From contig OX104134.1 of NCBI GenBank assembly GCA_944470555.2, positions 75,696,678-75,760,677 on the forward strand: a stretch of 64,000 bases of DNA, given 5' to 3'. Shown here piece after piece: positions 45,038 through 57,110 of the stretch. The notes under the pieces were generated by a model. The model ran no database searches. It had not been told where the DNA came from and saw only the letters and a program-made list of their open reading frames with translations. Made by a program: the position numbers and the translations under genes. Every line of letters begins with the position of its first letter. The first letter of the stretch is position 1. The DNA comes from Heterobilharzia americana (lineage: Eukaryota > Platyhelminthes > Trematoda > Strigeidida > Schistosomatidae).

Positions 45038-45856
45038 GGAAGATCACCTTTCTACAATACTAGAGGTAACAAAATAATAACTGAAGTCATTATGACCTAC
45101 CAGAATAATTCGAATAAAAAATCTTCGAAACTGGACACCAAGCATTTGCCTTTCACAATTCAGACGCTTTTAGACCTTAATAACACCAACGACAAGTTGA
45201 CTGATAAGCAGGATATATTATCGTCAGAAAATCATGAAAAACTATCCAAAAGCATGCATGTGTTAATGATTCATTGAAACACTCAACTCCAGTGGTTCCT
45301 AATACACCTAATTCAGACGTAAGACAGTGTCACGATATAGCAGATCATTTAAATTATTGGCCATCAACTAGATTAAACAATAAACTATTTTTGCAATTAT
45401 TTAAAAACGTATACTTGTCACAAATTCAAAACAATAATTTTCAGACACAACCTACTGATATGCATCAGTCAAACTTTCTACAGAAATGCTTTATTCAATC
45501 TCAAGATATTCATGATTTATCAAAAGTTATCGCATCCAGCTCGTATATGAAACAACCAAGTATTAATTGTCATACGGTTAACAGCATTCCTAGTGTGCAG
45601 GATATTGCAAATCACTTACACAGGAGTCAGTTCACAAATCTTCTAGATTTCACTTCTTCTTCTTCTTCTTATCCCGCAGGCTATTCTTCAAAACTGCCTT
45701 TGTTTACAAGTAAATCACAGAAACCATATTCTTTCCTGAAAAGCTTCAATCCAAATATTTTTCGAAATGAATTCACTTCAAATCAGATAAATCGACTTAT
45801 ACAAGAGTTTCCACAAAAAGATGGACAAAACAGTTTTCTGGGGAGTGGTGAAGCCG
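45038..45856 (+). CDS. Large exon of an unknown protein, one frame break; possible repressor motif
   Basis: The acceptor tctttattgtttcag ends at 45037 and the consensus donor gtgagt starts at 45857. Frame 1 opens with GRSPFYNTRGNK and runs to a stop at 45275; a first in-frame ATG is at 45092. A second frame, open from 45238, continues as CVNDSLKHSTPVVPNTPN to the donor. The overlap 45238-45277 must hold a one- or two-base indel if both parts are one exon. The product would be about 270 residues, rich in Ser, Asn and Gln, with a Ser run near 45657. LPFTIQTLLDL fits the eh1 Groucho-binding pattern F-x-I-x-x-L-L, seen in homeobox and other regulators. FTSNQINRLIQEF near the end recalls homeodomain helix 1 but the rest does not follow. 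Family not established. Confidence 0.62.
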
Positions 45857-46459
45857 GTGAGTTTGGCGTACTTGCAGTAATTTGGACATATTTGTTTGCT
45901 TGTTATATTATTCGTTTAATGAAAATTTCCTGAGTCTATATGATTAAAGCTCTGTAAAGCTTTCAGCCTGAAGTCAATTCATATTAGATTTTACTAAAGT
46001 ATTATAGTTTCATATATGAATTTACTGAATATGTAAGATGCCGAAGCGTTAGCCTTCAGTTGGTTAGTTCTGACTATCGTAAATCGAACAACATCCTGAA
46101 AATAACTCGAAATTGACTTCATCAAAAGTTTTTTAATAATAAATCACAAAATAGTTCATTTTGACTAGTCAAACATTTTAGTTGATAAGATGCATTCAAC
46201 TTTGATCTTCGGTTTGTCGTTATGCTTGAAAATAAGATTACTAAATCACTTATTTAATCTGCCTTCCAATCCCCTCTGTTTAATTGATTCCTCAGTCCTC
46301 AGCCTCAAGATTGCTAGCCTCATACTTTAATTACGACACAAGTCTATGACTTCAAATACGTTATTTCTTTCATCTTGCTGAACAAACATAGCACAGTGCA
46401 TTGTTTTCAAGGTACCTGTGATCACAAATCAACACTAGCTTAAATACCTATGGAAAGCT
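45857..46459. other. Intron-like sequence after the exon
   Basis: Starts with the donor gtgagt; AT-rich; no further exon recognised. Confidence 0.4.
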
Positions 46460-46590
46460 AGGGAGTAGTGGATACCTATTTCATCCTAATTTGAGACTCT
46501 TAAACAGTGTCCACCCATAAATCATGAGGAATGGAACCCACTACTTTTAGTTCATCCAATGAGTACACTGTGTTTCATGTTATTAAATCT
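46460..46590 (-). repeat. S6 repeat fragment
   Basis: tacctatttcatcctaattt, gagactcttaaacagtgtcc and a gaatggaacccacta B-box-like piece parallel 12425-12480 and 38345-38480. Confidence 0.45.
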
Positions 46591-47704
46591 CGTTTTCTAA
46601 CTTCTATTGATCAGCTATATAGTGTGATAGTTATTTAAGAAATTGTATGAGAGAAACCTGCTGATAGGTGATTTTCTGAGACATAATTTATTTACTGATT
46701 AGTGGGGAGGAATCATTTAGTAACAACCAAATTTGTTTCTCGTCACCCACTTTCAAAATGGAGTTTTTAAAAGCGAAATTCCTTGTTTGTTTATTTCTAA
46801 ATTTAACCAGCTCAATCCTTTGATCACTTTTACTAACTTTATCTGTATGCACAAAGTTAGCTGACCGGTAGTCATGAATTCTTCAAACAGCAATATTTTC
46901 TATTATACTATTACCATTATATTGAATCCGTTGACTATTACTTTCCTCAAGTCTATGCATACTAAGTTGAATGCCCGATTGATATGAAGAAATGGTGCAT
47001 TCACCTCTAATTCAATTAATTTTAAAGTTTTTTTCAGATATATTTGGTTGAGTAGTATTGTTACCTGGGTATGTCATGATTCCTCTATTCCCTGAAAGTA
47101 GGTATTTAATGTACTTCAGTTTTTGCGTATAACGTCTAGTGTAAGACAAACAGCAATTTCATAAGAGCTGTTACTATTGCGCATTTACACCAGTTTTCAT
47201 ACAACAAGGAAAGACTATTCTGAAGAAAAACAGCGGAGTCAAAAAGTTAAACTGATAACAATAAGACGAAGAAAATGAAGAAAGGAAACGGGTCAATGTA
47301 GACGGTAGGATGCAATAGCGTACTAAGCCATTCAGGCGTCAGAGGAAAATACGGCACTAGGGTATCTGTACCTGTGCAAGTCAATTGGAATTATATCAGT
47401 TAAAGCCTTCAAATACTGGTGATCTCACTTGCATCATGAAGTGAAACCAGGAAGCCTGCATGCATTACATACGCCTTATGAATGTCACATATTTGCACCG
47501 CATATTTGCACAACCATTCTGAGGTTTTTTCATCCTTCCTCTTCCCATTTTCTATTGCATGTTAAAACAGATAACGACCGAGCGCAAGTAACATATTCAA
47601 TAAATGTGTAAAACCTCAAATAGTGATGTGCATGCTTAACTTGCTTCTGCGCACACAACTGACGTAAAATCAGAGATTACTCCAATGACTTTAAATACAT
47701 GAGT

Positions 47705-47895
47705 AGTTGTGTAGCAACCTACTTGACAGCTGACAGTGCGATCCAGGATGTGTGTTTCATCTTGTTTATGACTTGTCATTTGAATGTAATTGCACCCAGT
47801 GAATGACTTTGTTTCCACTTATACTCGAACCCAATTCACACTGCTTCGTTACATCAGTGCTATCCACTAAGCCAAAGGGGCATGTCAGTCAAAGA
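47705..47895 (-). repeat. S1 SINE-like repeat, diverged
   Basis: cgatccaggatgtgtgtttc, gtttatgacttgtcatttga, ctcgaacccaattcaca (reverse of the B-box) and ctatccactaagcc (reverse of the A-box). The order matches S1. Confidence 0.65.
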
Positions 47896-49559
47896 GGTAG
47901 AATATTCCGACACAGTATAGCCACAGGAAATTTCACGTATCAGTAAACAAAATCAGCATATACCCTGAAAGATCAATCTGGAATGTAAGCGAGCAGTGGG
48001 AAATTTTTTTGAGAGGAATGACTGAATTCCCTCACATGAGCTATGTTTCCGCATTTTAATTCTGCTTTATTTTCTCCAGACTGAAATGATACTTTCTTTA
48101 ACGTCAGTGGCTTAATTACGATAATTCCAGAACACTACATGATTTCGGGCATCCCACAGGAATACCGTAATTTCGAGGTCTCCACCTTTATGTTATTTCT
48201 TCTTAGGAGTTACCTTCTGTTATGACAATCACATTTAAAAATTATTTAATGGAAAAACTCTCAGAGTTTAGTCGATAAATATTCATGATAAGACCAAAGA
48301 TGCACATGCTTTTTATTGAGAGATGATGAGATGATCCAGTAGATTACAGATGGTAAATCCAACTCCAACTGCCTCGATATGGTAGCCCTACAGAAATAGC
48401 GAGATAAGAAAATCAGCCGTATGTTTTAACTTGTAATTACTCTGTTTATTCAAGAGGCTTTATGATAACCATCACAGTAGTATTTAAAAGTGAAACTTGT
48501 GTAACTCGCTTGATGTAATCTTTCCCACCTACCACATCAAACATTATCTGGATACTATCTTAAAATGAGCACTCACAACGATCTAGAAAGTTTGGGTAGG
48601 AAAACATTTGAAAATCATTACAAAAACGACTGACTGCATAAGCCATGTTCATCGCTTTAGGGAGTAAAGCATTGTGAGTACATTTTCACTGCTATTGATT
48701 AGAAGTTTATGAGTCTTGTACCTCAAAATAATTGAGCGAAACCTAAATTAAATTCTTTAAGGCTTTATGAGAGCAAATAGCGGGTCCACCTGATTTTTCA
48801 AGAGTCTGACTAGTAGTGTATGTACAAAAAGCCAATACTTACTCAAAATACTACTGAAGAACGATATGATATGGTCAAGTTGTGAATGGAAGATTAAAAG
48901 AGAAGATAATCCAACAGTACCAAAATCATTTTTCATAGCTCTGAACTTTCCTAACTGTCTGCAGCATATTAACTACATTATTTGATGAACTGGAGGAGAC
49001 TCATCCAGGTTAACCTACAAAATGTTTGGCCTACATTCTTAATGCTATCAAAACTTACCTAGATTTTGCTGTTTCGGGAAGAACTCCGATTTCGGGGTTA
49101 CCAACTACCTTATTCCGAATACATGGTTGCCACTAAAATGAACTCTTAATGCTGCTTCTTCTTGCTGCATTTAATAAATTATCAGTCTTTGATAATTAGT
49201 GTAAGTTGCTATCTTTGTTTTGGTTGCCATAGCTTGATGTGATATCTGATTGTTTTACTCTGAGGAATCCAGTTGTTTAATGGTTAAAGATATTCCATAG
49301 GAAAAAGTGTTTAATCAATGTTTGTTATCGGTAAGCAACCAACAATAATCAAAATCAGCGTGGTCAGAAAACTTAGTCTCCTTGAAAGTACTAGCGTACG
49401 TAGAACCTGTCCTCAGTCATAGATGCTACTATTGGTCCGTTACGCCTGGAGAAGAACCACCTTAGGCACTGATCTACGCAGATTGATTAACAGTTAAGAA
49501 GTGGCTAATCTCTTACTGTCCACTATTTTACTCTGACGTTCTCTCTTATGCCTCAATAT
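47896..49559. other. Non-coding, nothing recognised
   Basis: AT-rich stretch without recognised repeats or exon candidates. Confidence 0.4.
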
Positions 49560-49770
49560 TCTATTAAATAACGCTTTGGCGTTTGAAGTGATGAATACTA
49601 GGTTCGTGTCTCACTGGGATGTAGAGGCATGCTTCTGATAAGTCTCAAGTGGGACGTCCTGGATCCTACTATTAACTGCCAGGTAGACTACAATGTCATA
49701 AATATCCCGGCAGTACCATGGTATCCGCATAGGAGCCCATCTGTTGACAGAGGTTTGTTAATTCTGCCCA
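49560..49770 (+). repeat. S1 SINE-like repeat
   Basis: taacgctttggcgtttgaag (A-box side), ctaggttcgtgtctcac (B-box), gggacgtcctggatcc body, then a tail ending cataggagcccatctg. It is immediately followed by RTE copy 6. Confidence 0.7.
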
Positions 49771-49784
49771 GCATTATTTATTTT

Positions 49785-51030
49785 ACTATTATTTGTCCGT
49801 TGGGTTCCTAGTGGAACGTAGGGCTTCAGTAGCACGCCTCCAGTGCACTCTCTTCTCTACAATCTTTTGAACCTGGCTCCACGACTGCCCAGAATCTCTC
49901 ATTTCTTCCTCACACCATCTCCTCCATATCACCCTCAGCTGGGACGCCCAACTCGTCGCTTCCCATCTAGCTTCCACTCGAGGGCCACTGCCCGGCCACC
50001 TGGTCTCCAGTAAAGAGCCAGAGTAGACAGTTGTTGATGAATGTCTGTAGTTTATTGGAAATGCCTTCCGCAACGCGCCAAGTCTCTCAACCATAAAGAA
50101 GCACTGACTTGACTGACACTGGTGTTGAAAATCCGGATCTTGATCACGCTTCATGCTGAGTGCAGAAGACCTCAACGCTGGTTTCAGGCTAATGAATGAC
50201 TGTCTTGCATTTCCGATCCTGGCTGGCTTTGACATTCTCGTCTGTGCTGCCTAGGTAGGTGAAAGAGGCTTCTTCTTCCTTTAAGTTTCTCCCATCGATG
50301 GTGATTGGAGCTTGTTGTTGGTGGTGGTGTTGGTTGGATATCTTCATCATTTCTGTCTTCTCTATATTTGCCTGAAGTCCCGTCTTCGCTGCCTCTTCTA
50401 TCAACTTGTTAGTTTTCACCTGTAGGTCTTCAAGTTTGTGTGACATTAGACACAAGTCATCGTTGGCGAAATCCAGATCTTCTAGGTTCTTTTCCGCCCT
50501 CCAGCCAGCGTATCCCCCTCTTCTCACTCTTCACGGTTTTCTGCTGCATGATCCAGTCCAGTCGACCACAATCAGGAATATCATGGGTGATAGTAGACAG
50601 CCTGGTTTCACTCCTGTCTTCACTTCACTTCAAAAGCATCACTGAGCTTCTCATTGTCAATTACTTGGCATGTGGCGTCCTCATATAGCTGCTGTTGAAT
50701 GAGGTTGATAAAGGTTTGTGGTATTCCGTAGTGTTGGAGCAGTTGCCAAATTACTTCTCGGTCGACACTGTCGAAGGCCTTTTCAAAGTGGATGAAGTTG
50801 AGGTAGAGAATTGACTGCCATTCTATACTCTGTTCTATGATGATGCAAAGTGTAGCGTTGCAATTTGATCCACACATGATTTGTACTTCCTGAATCTAGC
50901 CAGCCAGCCAACCTGTTCCAGTGGTAGTTTTGAATCCAGTGCATCCTCTAGTCTCTCTAGAATGATGAGACGTAATATTTTGCTTGGTGTGGATGTGGAC
51001 AGGAGCATGATTCCTCGCCAGTTCTTGGAC
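49785..51030 (-). mobile_element. RTE retrotransposon, 5'-truncated with internal deletion (copy 6)
   Basis: Minus strand, 1.25 kb. The 3' terminus gttgggttcctagtgg lies after an attattt tail. It matches copy 4 nearly throughout, but about 160 bp present in copy 4 (22153-22340) is replaced by a short join near 49983-50006. It ends 5' within a cgccagttcttg segment at about 51027, beyond which sequence is unrelated. The RT box again reads DFANDDLCLMS, and the frame shift after the AFEVK motif is shared with copy 4. Confidence 0.88.
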
Positions 51031-52824
51031 AGGAATAACATCTGACGAAATCTCAATAACCAGTCTTTAGAAAAACAAAGTGGAGAAGCTGATACAATAT
51101 GGATATCAAACGGATAGTAGTACCATGCTAAGATGCAAAACTTTTTAGTCATTGGTTTCTGTACTTGTCTAATAGTTTACGCTGTCAGATGTTGGGTTGC
51201 CGAAAAGTAGTTGGAGGAAATTCTCGATAAAACATCTGGCTCTTGTCAATATTAAATCAGCTCTTCTAAGACTTCGGAATGATGTAGTCGGTTTTTTAGA
51301 CTTCTGTTGAATTAATTTAGTTCTCATACTTATCCACTAAAGTCACAGTTAAATCGTCGTAAAATCAAATATAATACAAGAATAAATGTCTAAAATATGA
51401 AAATGGTTTTTAAACCCTGCCTTTAGTGTTAATGAAGTCTCATTACTGAGTGTCAGTATGTATGAAGTGTTTTTAGCCTACTTCCTACCAAATGCCTCCA
51501 GTCATTCATTGTGAAGAAGATGCTTTACTATCCTTCAAATGTTAAAACTGTTTAGGGAAATGAGTACAGAATTATTTCAGTCCAAAAGATTTCTGTTGAC
51601 AGGTGGGAAATTTGTTTATCTGACAATTCTCGTATTACTTTTAATATTTTTCTTATTACCTCATGCCTGCCTTATCCTTTTAAGACAATCTCAAACCTTA
51701 ATGAGCAATAGGGAAAAACCAATATTCTTTAGATTGGCTAATCAGATCAACAATTGCATTTCAACAAATTAATCTTGGCATTTACAAATTGTCTATGAAT
51801 AGAATGTTTTTGTGCATATTTTCATTCTTTAGAAGAAGCAAAGTATTAGAAGTTATCCTTTCTTGTTGATTTGTTTGTTTGTTCATCTTTTCTTGTCTAT
51901 AAGAGTCCAGACGATATGTATAAAAAGCAAAGGAGACCAAACACCCTGCCAGTGCTTAATTTGTTCTCCGTCGTACAAAGAAATATTTTTTCAGAAACGT
52001 ATCTACCCGCCAAATATTTAGGAAATACGACCTCAGATTGAAGTTGGTAGCATCAGTCACATGTTAATTAGATGTGAATCAGCTATTAAAATATGATTTT
52101 ATTGGCTCATATGGATCAACTGACTTTATAAAACATATGCAGACTAGTTATTCTCAGCTTGTAAACAGTTTAGTGCGGGTAAGCAGGGGTTACGCTGACC
52201 AACAATAGCCTCTACCGATTAATTTCACAGAAAGCTGTGAATCGAAGTTATCCACTGTTGTAAGACACCTGTAGACTTTCTCACATTAACTTACCTTCGA
52301 TGGAGTTTAACAACCTTCGTATAGTGATGGTGTTGTTAGTTAGTTTGTAGATCCTTTTAGAAAGAATGTAGTCTTCTGGATGTGAAGACTCGGTGTAATA
52401 TACCATAATTTGCTTAGAACTAAGGATTCATGTAATTGGGAAGATCTAAGATCAATAAAAACTTGAATTTACTTATACTTACCCTATTTAAGTTATCGAA
52501 AACAGAGAGCAACCTAATGTTGATTATTTGGGGTCATATTTAACAGAATACACACTGATCATCAACGATGAAGGTACATCAGTTATTGGGCAGTGTGAAA
52601 TTTCTGTTTAAAAGAAAGTTTTTATCGTGCAAATGAAGTCTTTAAAGTGGTCTATCATAATGCATGAAAAACTGTGAATACAAAACTTCTGTAACAATAC
52701 GATTAACAAAAGATGAACAATATTTGTGTCTCCTTTGTCCATTTGAAAATCATTCGATTATCTATGTTTGTTAAATGGAAGTATATTCACTTTGGCTATA
52801 AATAAGTGAATAAATGATTATCGA
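51031..52824. other. Non-coding; one membrane-like small frame
   Basis: Nothing recognised. A 77-codon ATG frame at 51539-51772 has one hydrophobic stretch (LTILVLLLIFFLLP) but lies in AT-rich DNA, where such frames arise easily; not called as a gene. Confidence 0.35.
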
Positions 52825-53120
52825 TCTGACTATCTGAGATAGCCGTGGTTTGGCAGACTGGCACCCATAATGGGTGATAATTTCAGGTGGTTCCTGGTCT
52901 TCCTAAAGTATTTAATAGTATAAGAGTATAGTTACTTGTGAGTAGTTTAGGTAACGTCTGTGACAATTGTCAGGAAAGGAGTCAGTCAACAAGAAGACCT
53001 GCTAAACCTAGTTTTCGTGCTTCTTGACACTAGTCACCGAGGTACATCTGCAGTCATATGGAAACCAGTTCCTACCCCATAATTTGAACTTTCATCACTC
53101 AGACAACCACAGAACTTACA
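52825..53120 (-). repeat. Degraded S2 and S3 repeat pieces
   Basis: gagatagccgtggtttgg and ataatgggtgataatttcagg resemble the leader of S2. Further on, cttcttgacactagtcaccg, cagtcatatggaaacc and ccccataatttgaactttc resemble S3. Confidence 0.45.
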
Positions 53121-53364
53121 AATGAGGTATCCAGATTACAACGGACTCCCTGTAAGATCGGATTATGCAAGCGAAACCATCATCACTAGGCAGTTAATGT
53201 GCAAGTCTAATCTTCACTACTCCCTTTACAACGGCGATTACTGTGTTGAACAGGGAGAGTTACTCCCACTTGACTTCGAAAGTGTTTTTATACGCCTCTA
53301 ATTTAGTGTTAACCATGTTGGAATTGTTACATCAAACTCTGCAATAAGATTAAGTGCTGGATTA

Positions 53365-53560
53365 TGATTGAAGGTGAGATGGGAATTTGGGGCGTGACAG
53401 GATTCGGACTGGTGATGTCATGGTTACTGGTGCGGTGCTCTACCAACTGAGCTACGAGACTCGACTGCTGGCCAGATTTCTACTTGACTTCAATCACCGA
53501 GAATTTTCGCCTGACTGCCAAGTAAATTTGTGACGCTTCCTATCGTTTGATCCCACTCAC
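53365..53560 (-). repeat. SINE-like repeat S2, best copy
   Basis: The minus strand reads gtctcgtagctcagttggta (A-box) and, about 45 bases on, accagtccgaatcctg (B-box with one change), then gccccaaattcccatctcacc. Clearly tRNA-derived. Confidence 0.75.
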
Positions 53561-53639
53561 ACTGGCTGCCCAGTCAGGACTTGTCATCTCAATCTAGATT
53601 TACTTGGATTAGAGATGGGGAGGATTATATTGATTATCA

Positions 53640-53785
53640 GTTTGACTAACTATCTGAATGAGATATCTGTAGTTTGGGAGACTTGTGTTTATACTGGGTG
53701 ATGATTGAAGGTGAAGTGAAAATTCGGGCTACAGAAGGATTCGAATTAGAGATCATCATGGTTTCATGTCTGATGCTGTTAAATA
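53640..53785 (-). repeat. SINE-like repeat S2, truncated
   Basis: tatactgggtgatgattgaa, gaaggattcgaattagagatc (reverse of the B-box), then it decays before the A-box. Confidence 0.6.
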
Positions 53786-53949
53786 ATAATCACTATGATG
53801 TTTCCTCCCTCTAATTCATGTAGAATTGGGTTATGATGCGAAGTTCTGATTGGACATTCAGTAGGAGTACGATTAGACCATAGTAATGCATCACAGATTC
53901 ACACAGAAGCTGGCGAAATCCTTGATGATCCAAGTGAAGCAAAAATTAC

Positions 53950-54065
53950 CCTGGAAGTCAGGTGCCGTAGCTTGGTTTCTAGAGCACTGGGCCGAAACCT
54001 ATTTGTTGCCGGTTCGATTCCCGTTGAAGCCCAAATTTTCATTTACCCTTCAGTCATCACCCTGT
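53950..54065 (+). repeat. SINE-like repeat S2, opposite orientation
   Basis: ccgtagcttggtttctagagc (A-box) and gccggttcgattcccgt (B-box) followed by agcccaaattttcatttacc. It forms an opposed pair with the minus copies. Confidence 0.7.
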
Positions 54066-54186
54066 ATGAATAAGTGATTGCTTAGTCCCAGTTTTCAAGA
54101 GGTTTTTAAGAGACTCTCCAGTTAATGTCAGTTCATGTTAAGAACAATCCTCAGTTACTTTCTTTTCATTTTTATTTGCTCTACAG

Positions 54187-54260
54187 ACGTTTCTCCAGCA
54201 ATGTGCTTAGTGAAAGACATATTTGAGTTTATGTCGACCGTAAACGAAATGCAAGGGAAG
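54187..54260 (+). CDS. Candidate 74-base internal exon, unknown protein
   Basis: The acceptor tttttatttgctctacag and a perfect donor AAG|gtaagt bracket 74 bases with a single open frame; the two other frames contain stops. It enters in phase 1 and leaves in phase 0. The product reads DVSPAMCLVKDIFEF then MSTVNEMQGK. This looks like real coding sequence, but I do not recognise the family and no partner exon was found. It lies just after a SINE cluster. Confidence 0.5.
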
Positions 54261-54462
54261 GTAAGTACCTGTGAATTGAATACTATAAGAACCAAGCTTA
54301 ATAAGATACTAAAGAATAAAGATACATCAAGCTTTTATGTACATCTCAATCCTAAATATTACCTAATCTCATCAGTAGCATCAGCGTGATAAGATTAAAT
54401 TTCCACCATGTAGATGCATGAAGGTTAGTTGAGCCTTTCCTGAACACATTGAAACCAGTCTA

Positions 54463-54481
54463 GTGTGTGTGTGTGTGTGTG
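54463..54481. repeat. (TG)n microsatellite
   Basis: A short TG run of about 18 bases. Confidence 0.9.
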
Positions 54482-56429
54482 TTCCACTGAATGCTAATGT
54501 TACCGAGTTTAGAAATCGCAGTTTGTTTCGTACAGTTTTTTCAGTAGTTTTCACAAATACCTCAAGTTATAAAGCCCTAACTTTACTGAATACCCTTCCC
54601 CTCCCCCACCTCGAAACTGATAGACGTTATTTCCACCAAATATTTTTGTTCGAAGCCAAAATAGGCCAAAATTATGAACGATGTATATGAAGCGCTAGAT
54701 ATAATACAACTGTGATGTATTGTCAAACTTCACAAACAAAAACTGAATTTCAGAAAATACTCACTCTTATGAGTAAAATATTAAATAGCATAAAATAAGG
54801 TGCATGATATATTCTCTAGTGTAATACCTAAAACTGTTGCTATGTAGGAACTGAAAGCTAACATGATCTAGTACTTTCTCATATCAACCTCTTGGACCTA
54901 TGGATTAGATGTTTCTTTTGCTGATGAAGATGACTTCCTTCACAAATCTGAGCCAATGAAGTAGATATATACTTCAAGATTGGATTTGTGTCGATCCTTT
55001 ACATGGAAGTTAGAACATATCATCAGCTTCTAATTTGGTGCCTTTAAGGATTAAACCACAAGTAGAAAGCTTTTCACTTCAAAATGCATTTTGATAGTTA
55101 GTTGCTAATAAGTACCAACCAGTATTCATAATTGTCCTTCAATACACTGACTTTATTTCCTTTCCTAGTCTGAACGTCACTAGTTTTTGCCGACACTCAG
55201 AAAGATTTTAAAGTTTCAACGTTATCTGTAACCACATAAACAATCCTTAAGTTCTGCATGCAAAAACGTCCTCGAAACAGAGTCTTCGGTTATCTCCTTC
55301 ACAAACACAAGTGTTCAAGTTAGATATATTTAAAATCCTTCGGTATTGTTAGCATGAGGTTTCCCCGTATAAGTGAAGTATTACCAATATAAAACACAAG
55401 GTTTTTCTCACAACTGCTTCTTTTTATTTATTATCAGGGCTGTAGAATGTCATACGAAATAGTAAAGACAGATTACCAAAGTAGTCTGATGAACATGTGA
55501 CTATGGAATGTACCCTATAGACAATCTTACCATCATCATTAAGAATCTTTTGAACATGTATCGTTTTAACAATTAATGTGCATAAATTTGGGTAGACAAC
55601 ACTAATATTACTAATAAAATTGCTCGGATTAATTTTTAATAGTATGCTCAATTAAATTTGACCAAAAGCGTATTAAAGTTCGTTAGAGTAGGCGAAAATA
55701 AATTTGGAATATAAAAGAATACCAAGCAAAAGATTCAGTTGAAGCCACAATTGATCTTCTGTTTAAGCTTAGTGCAGCTAGGTAAATTAAAGAAAATGTC
55801 TGTGAACAATCTAAAGGGTTATGAATCAAAATTGATGTGTGTTGGTGCGGACAAATGAAGGAACACGTTTCATTGTTTATGCAATTACTGACCTCTCCAT
55901 CTGTTTATTTACTGACAGTGAATGAATGCAATCAATACAAAAACCATGATTTTTACATCAAAAAGTATCAACAGACAAAAAAACAGATGTTCTTTGCTTT
56001 TTATATGGCGAATTATTAGGAGGGAAAACTAATCCATGAAATCGTATTAATAGCTCATAAAGGGCAACTAAAAATGTTGCTTATTGTAACAATTTGACCA
56101 GTAGTGGTGGACGGTGACAATAAGAAAATGAGGTAAAATAAACAGTTTGAAGTAATAGTACTCTTAAAGTTGACTTTTATCTGAAAGAGTAACTAAATAA
56201 ATGCTTAAGAAAAATAGATGGCTCTGGAAGTTTGAGAAGTTGAATTGCAAAAGTGAGTTTATGAATGAAAACCTTTTAGTTTTATTTATATTTATGGAAA
56301 CAAAAAGGCTACTGCTTTTGTCCCCAATGACACTCTTATTTTCATTATTACTGAATAACTGTCTTTTCACTAACAATGAGGAGACTGAGGTAGGATGCAC
56401 TACGGACTGATATCACTTGGGCAGCAACC
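54482..56429. other. Non-coding, nothing recognised
   Basis: AT-rich; small frames on both strands lack motifs. Confidence 0.4.
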
Positions 56430-56560
56430 GAAACCTCCAGCAAAGAACCCCTCAACAGTACGCACCCGCGACCCGGTTAGGGTCGAACTCAGAACCTTCA
56501 GGTTTCATGGTGAATGCGTTAAACCATTCAGCCACTGGGTCCGAAACTCCTAAGAGGTTG
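56430..56560 (-). repeat. tRNA-like repeat S4
   Basis: The minus strand reads acccagtggctgaatggttt (A-box) and ctgagttcgaccctaacc (B-box). No second copy seen in this window. It could be a SINE head or an isolated tRNA pseudogene; the arms do not pair well enough for a tRNA call. Confidence 0.55.
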
Positions 56561-56794
56561 GTTCTAAGGGTTGAATATTGAATTTCAGCTCGCAGAGTGC
56601 ACTTAATAGAACTCAAACTAAGCTAAAATAGATTTATATAATATCAGATCACAATAGATTTCAATAAAAGAAATTTTCGGTTACGCTGTCACTTTCCAGA
56701 ACAAGGAATATAATCTAGTGTGTTGGAAGTAGTTTTTTAGTGATCAGTTGATCCTAGTAAAGTTCCTTCCGACATCCTGTATTTGAGTTATATA

Positions 56795-56870
56795 TTGATG
56801 GTGGAGAGTGGCTAGCAGTGGAATCCAAGACGTGTGTTCCGTATTATTTGGGACTCCCCACACAAATACA
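56795..56870 (-). repeat. S1 SINE fragment
   Basis: gagtggctagcagtggaatc, then gtgttccgtattatttggga: only the distal body is present. Confidence 0.6.
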
Positions 56871-56909
56871 CATAATACAAGTAACAAAATTAGAAGTATA
56901 CCCGCCATA

Positions 56910-57110
56910 CAAGAAGTGGCTATCATGACTTAGTGGTTTGTTGGATAACGCTTTAGTATTTGAGGCAATCCGTCCCGACTTCCAGTTTTAGTGGGAACAA
57001 CTTCGTTCACCAGGAGGCAGGCACGTTCAGCTGATAAATCCAACCAGGTGGAAACGCCCGTCCTGGATTCTAGTGCTGGCCACTATCCATCATTAGAACA
57101 TACACTTACT
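56910..57110 (+). repeat. S1 SINE-like repeat
   Basis: gaagtggctatcatgactta, ggataacgctttagtatttg, a decayed B-box, gcaggcacgttcagctgat and cgtcctggattctagtgctgg. Opposed to the fragment at 56795-56870. Confidence 0.7.

Noticed and set aside
45780..45856. Homeodomain start at FTSNQINRLIQEF
   Set aside because: The 13 residues resemble homeodomain helix 1, but the residues before the donor (PQKDGQNSFLGSG) do not continue the domain, and no helix 3 motif was found downstream.
51539..51772. 77-codon ATG frame with one hydrophobic segment
   Set aside because: No homology recognised; hydrophobic frames arise readily from T-rich DNA, and no promoter or splice support is visible.
56430..56560. Functional tRNA gene on the minus strand
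   Set aside because: A and B boxes are present, but acceptor and anticodon arms do not pair convincingly by eye, so it is listed only as a tRNA-like repeat.
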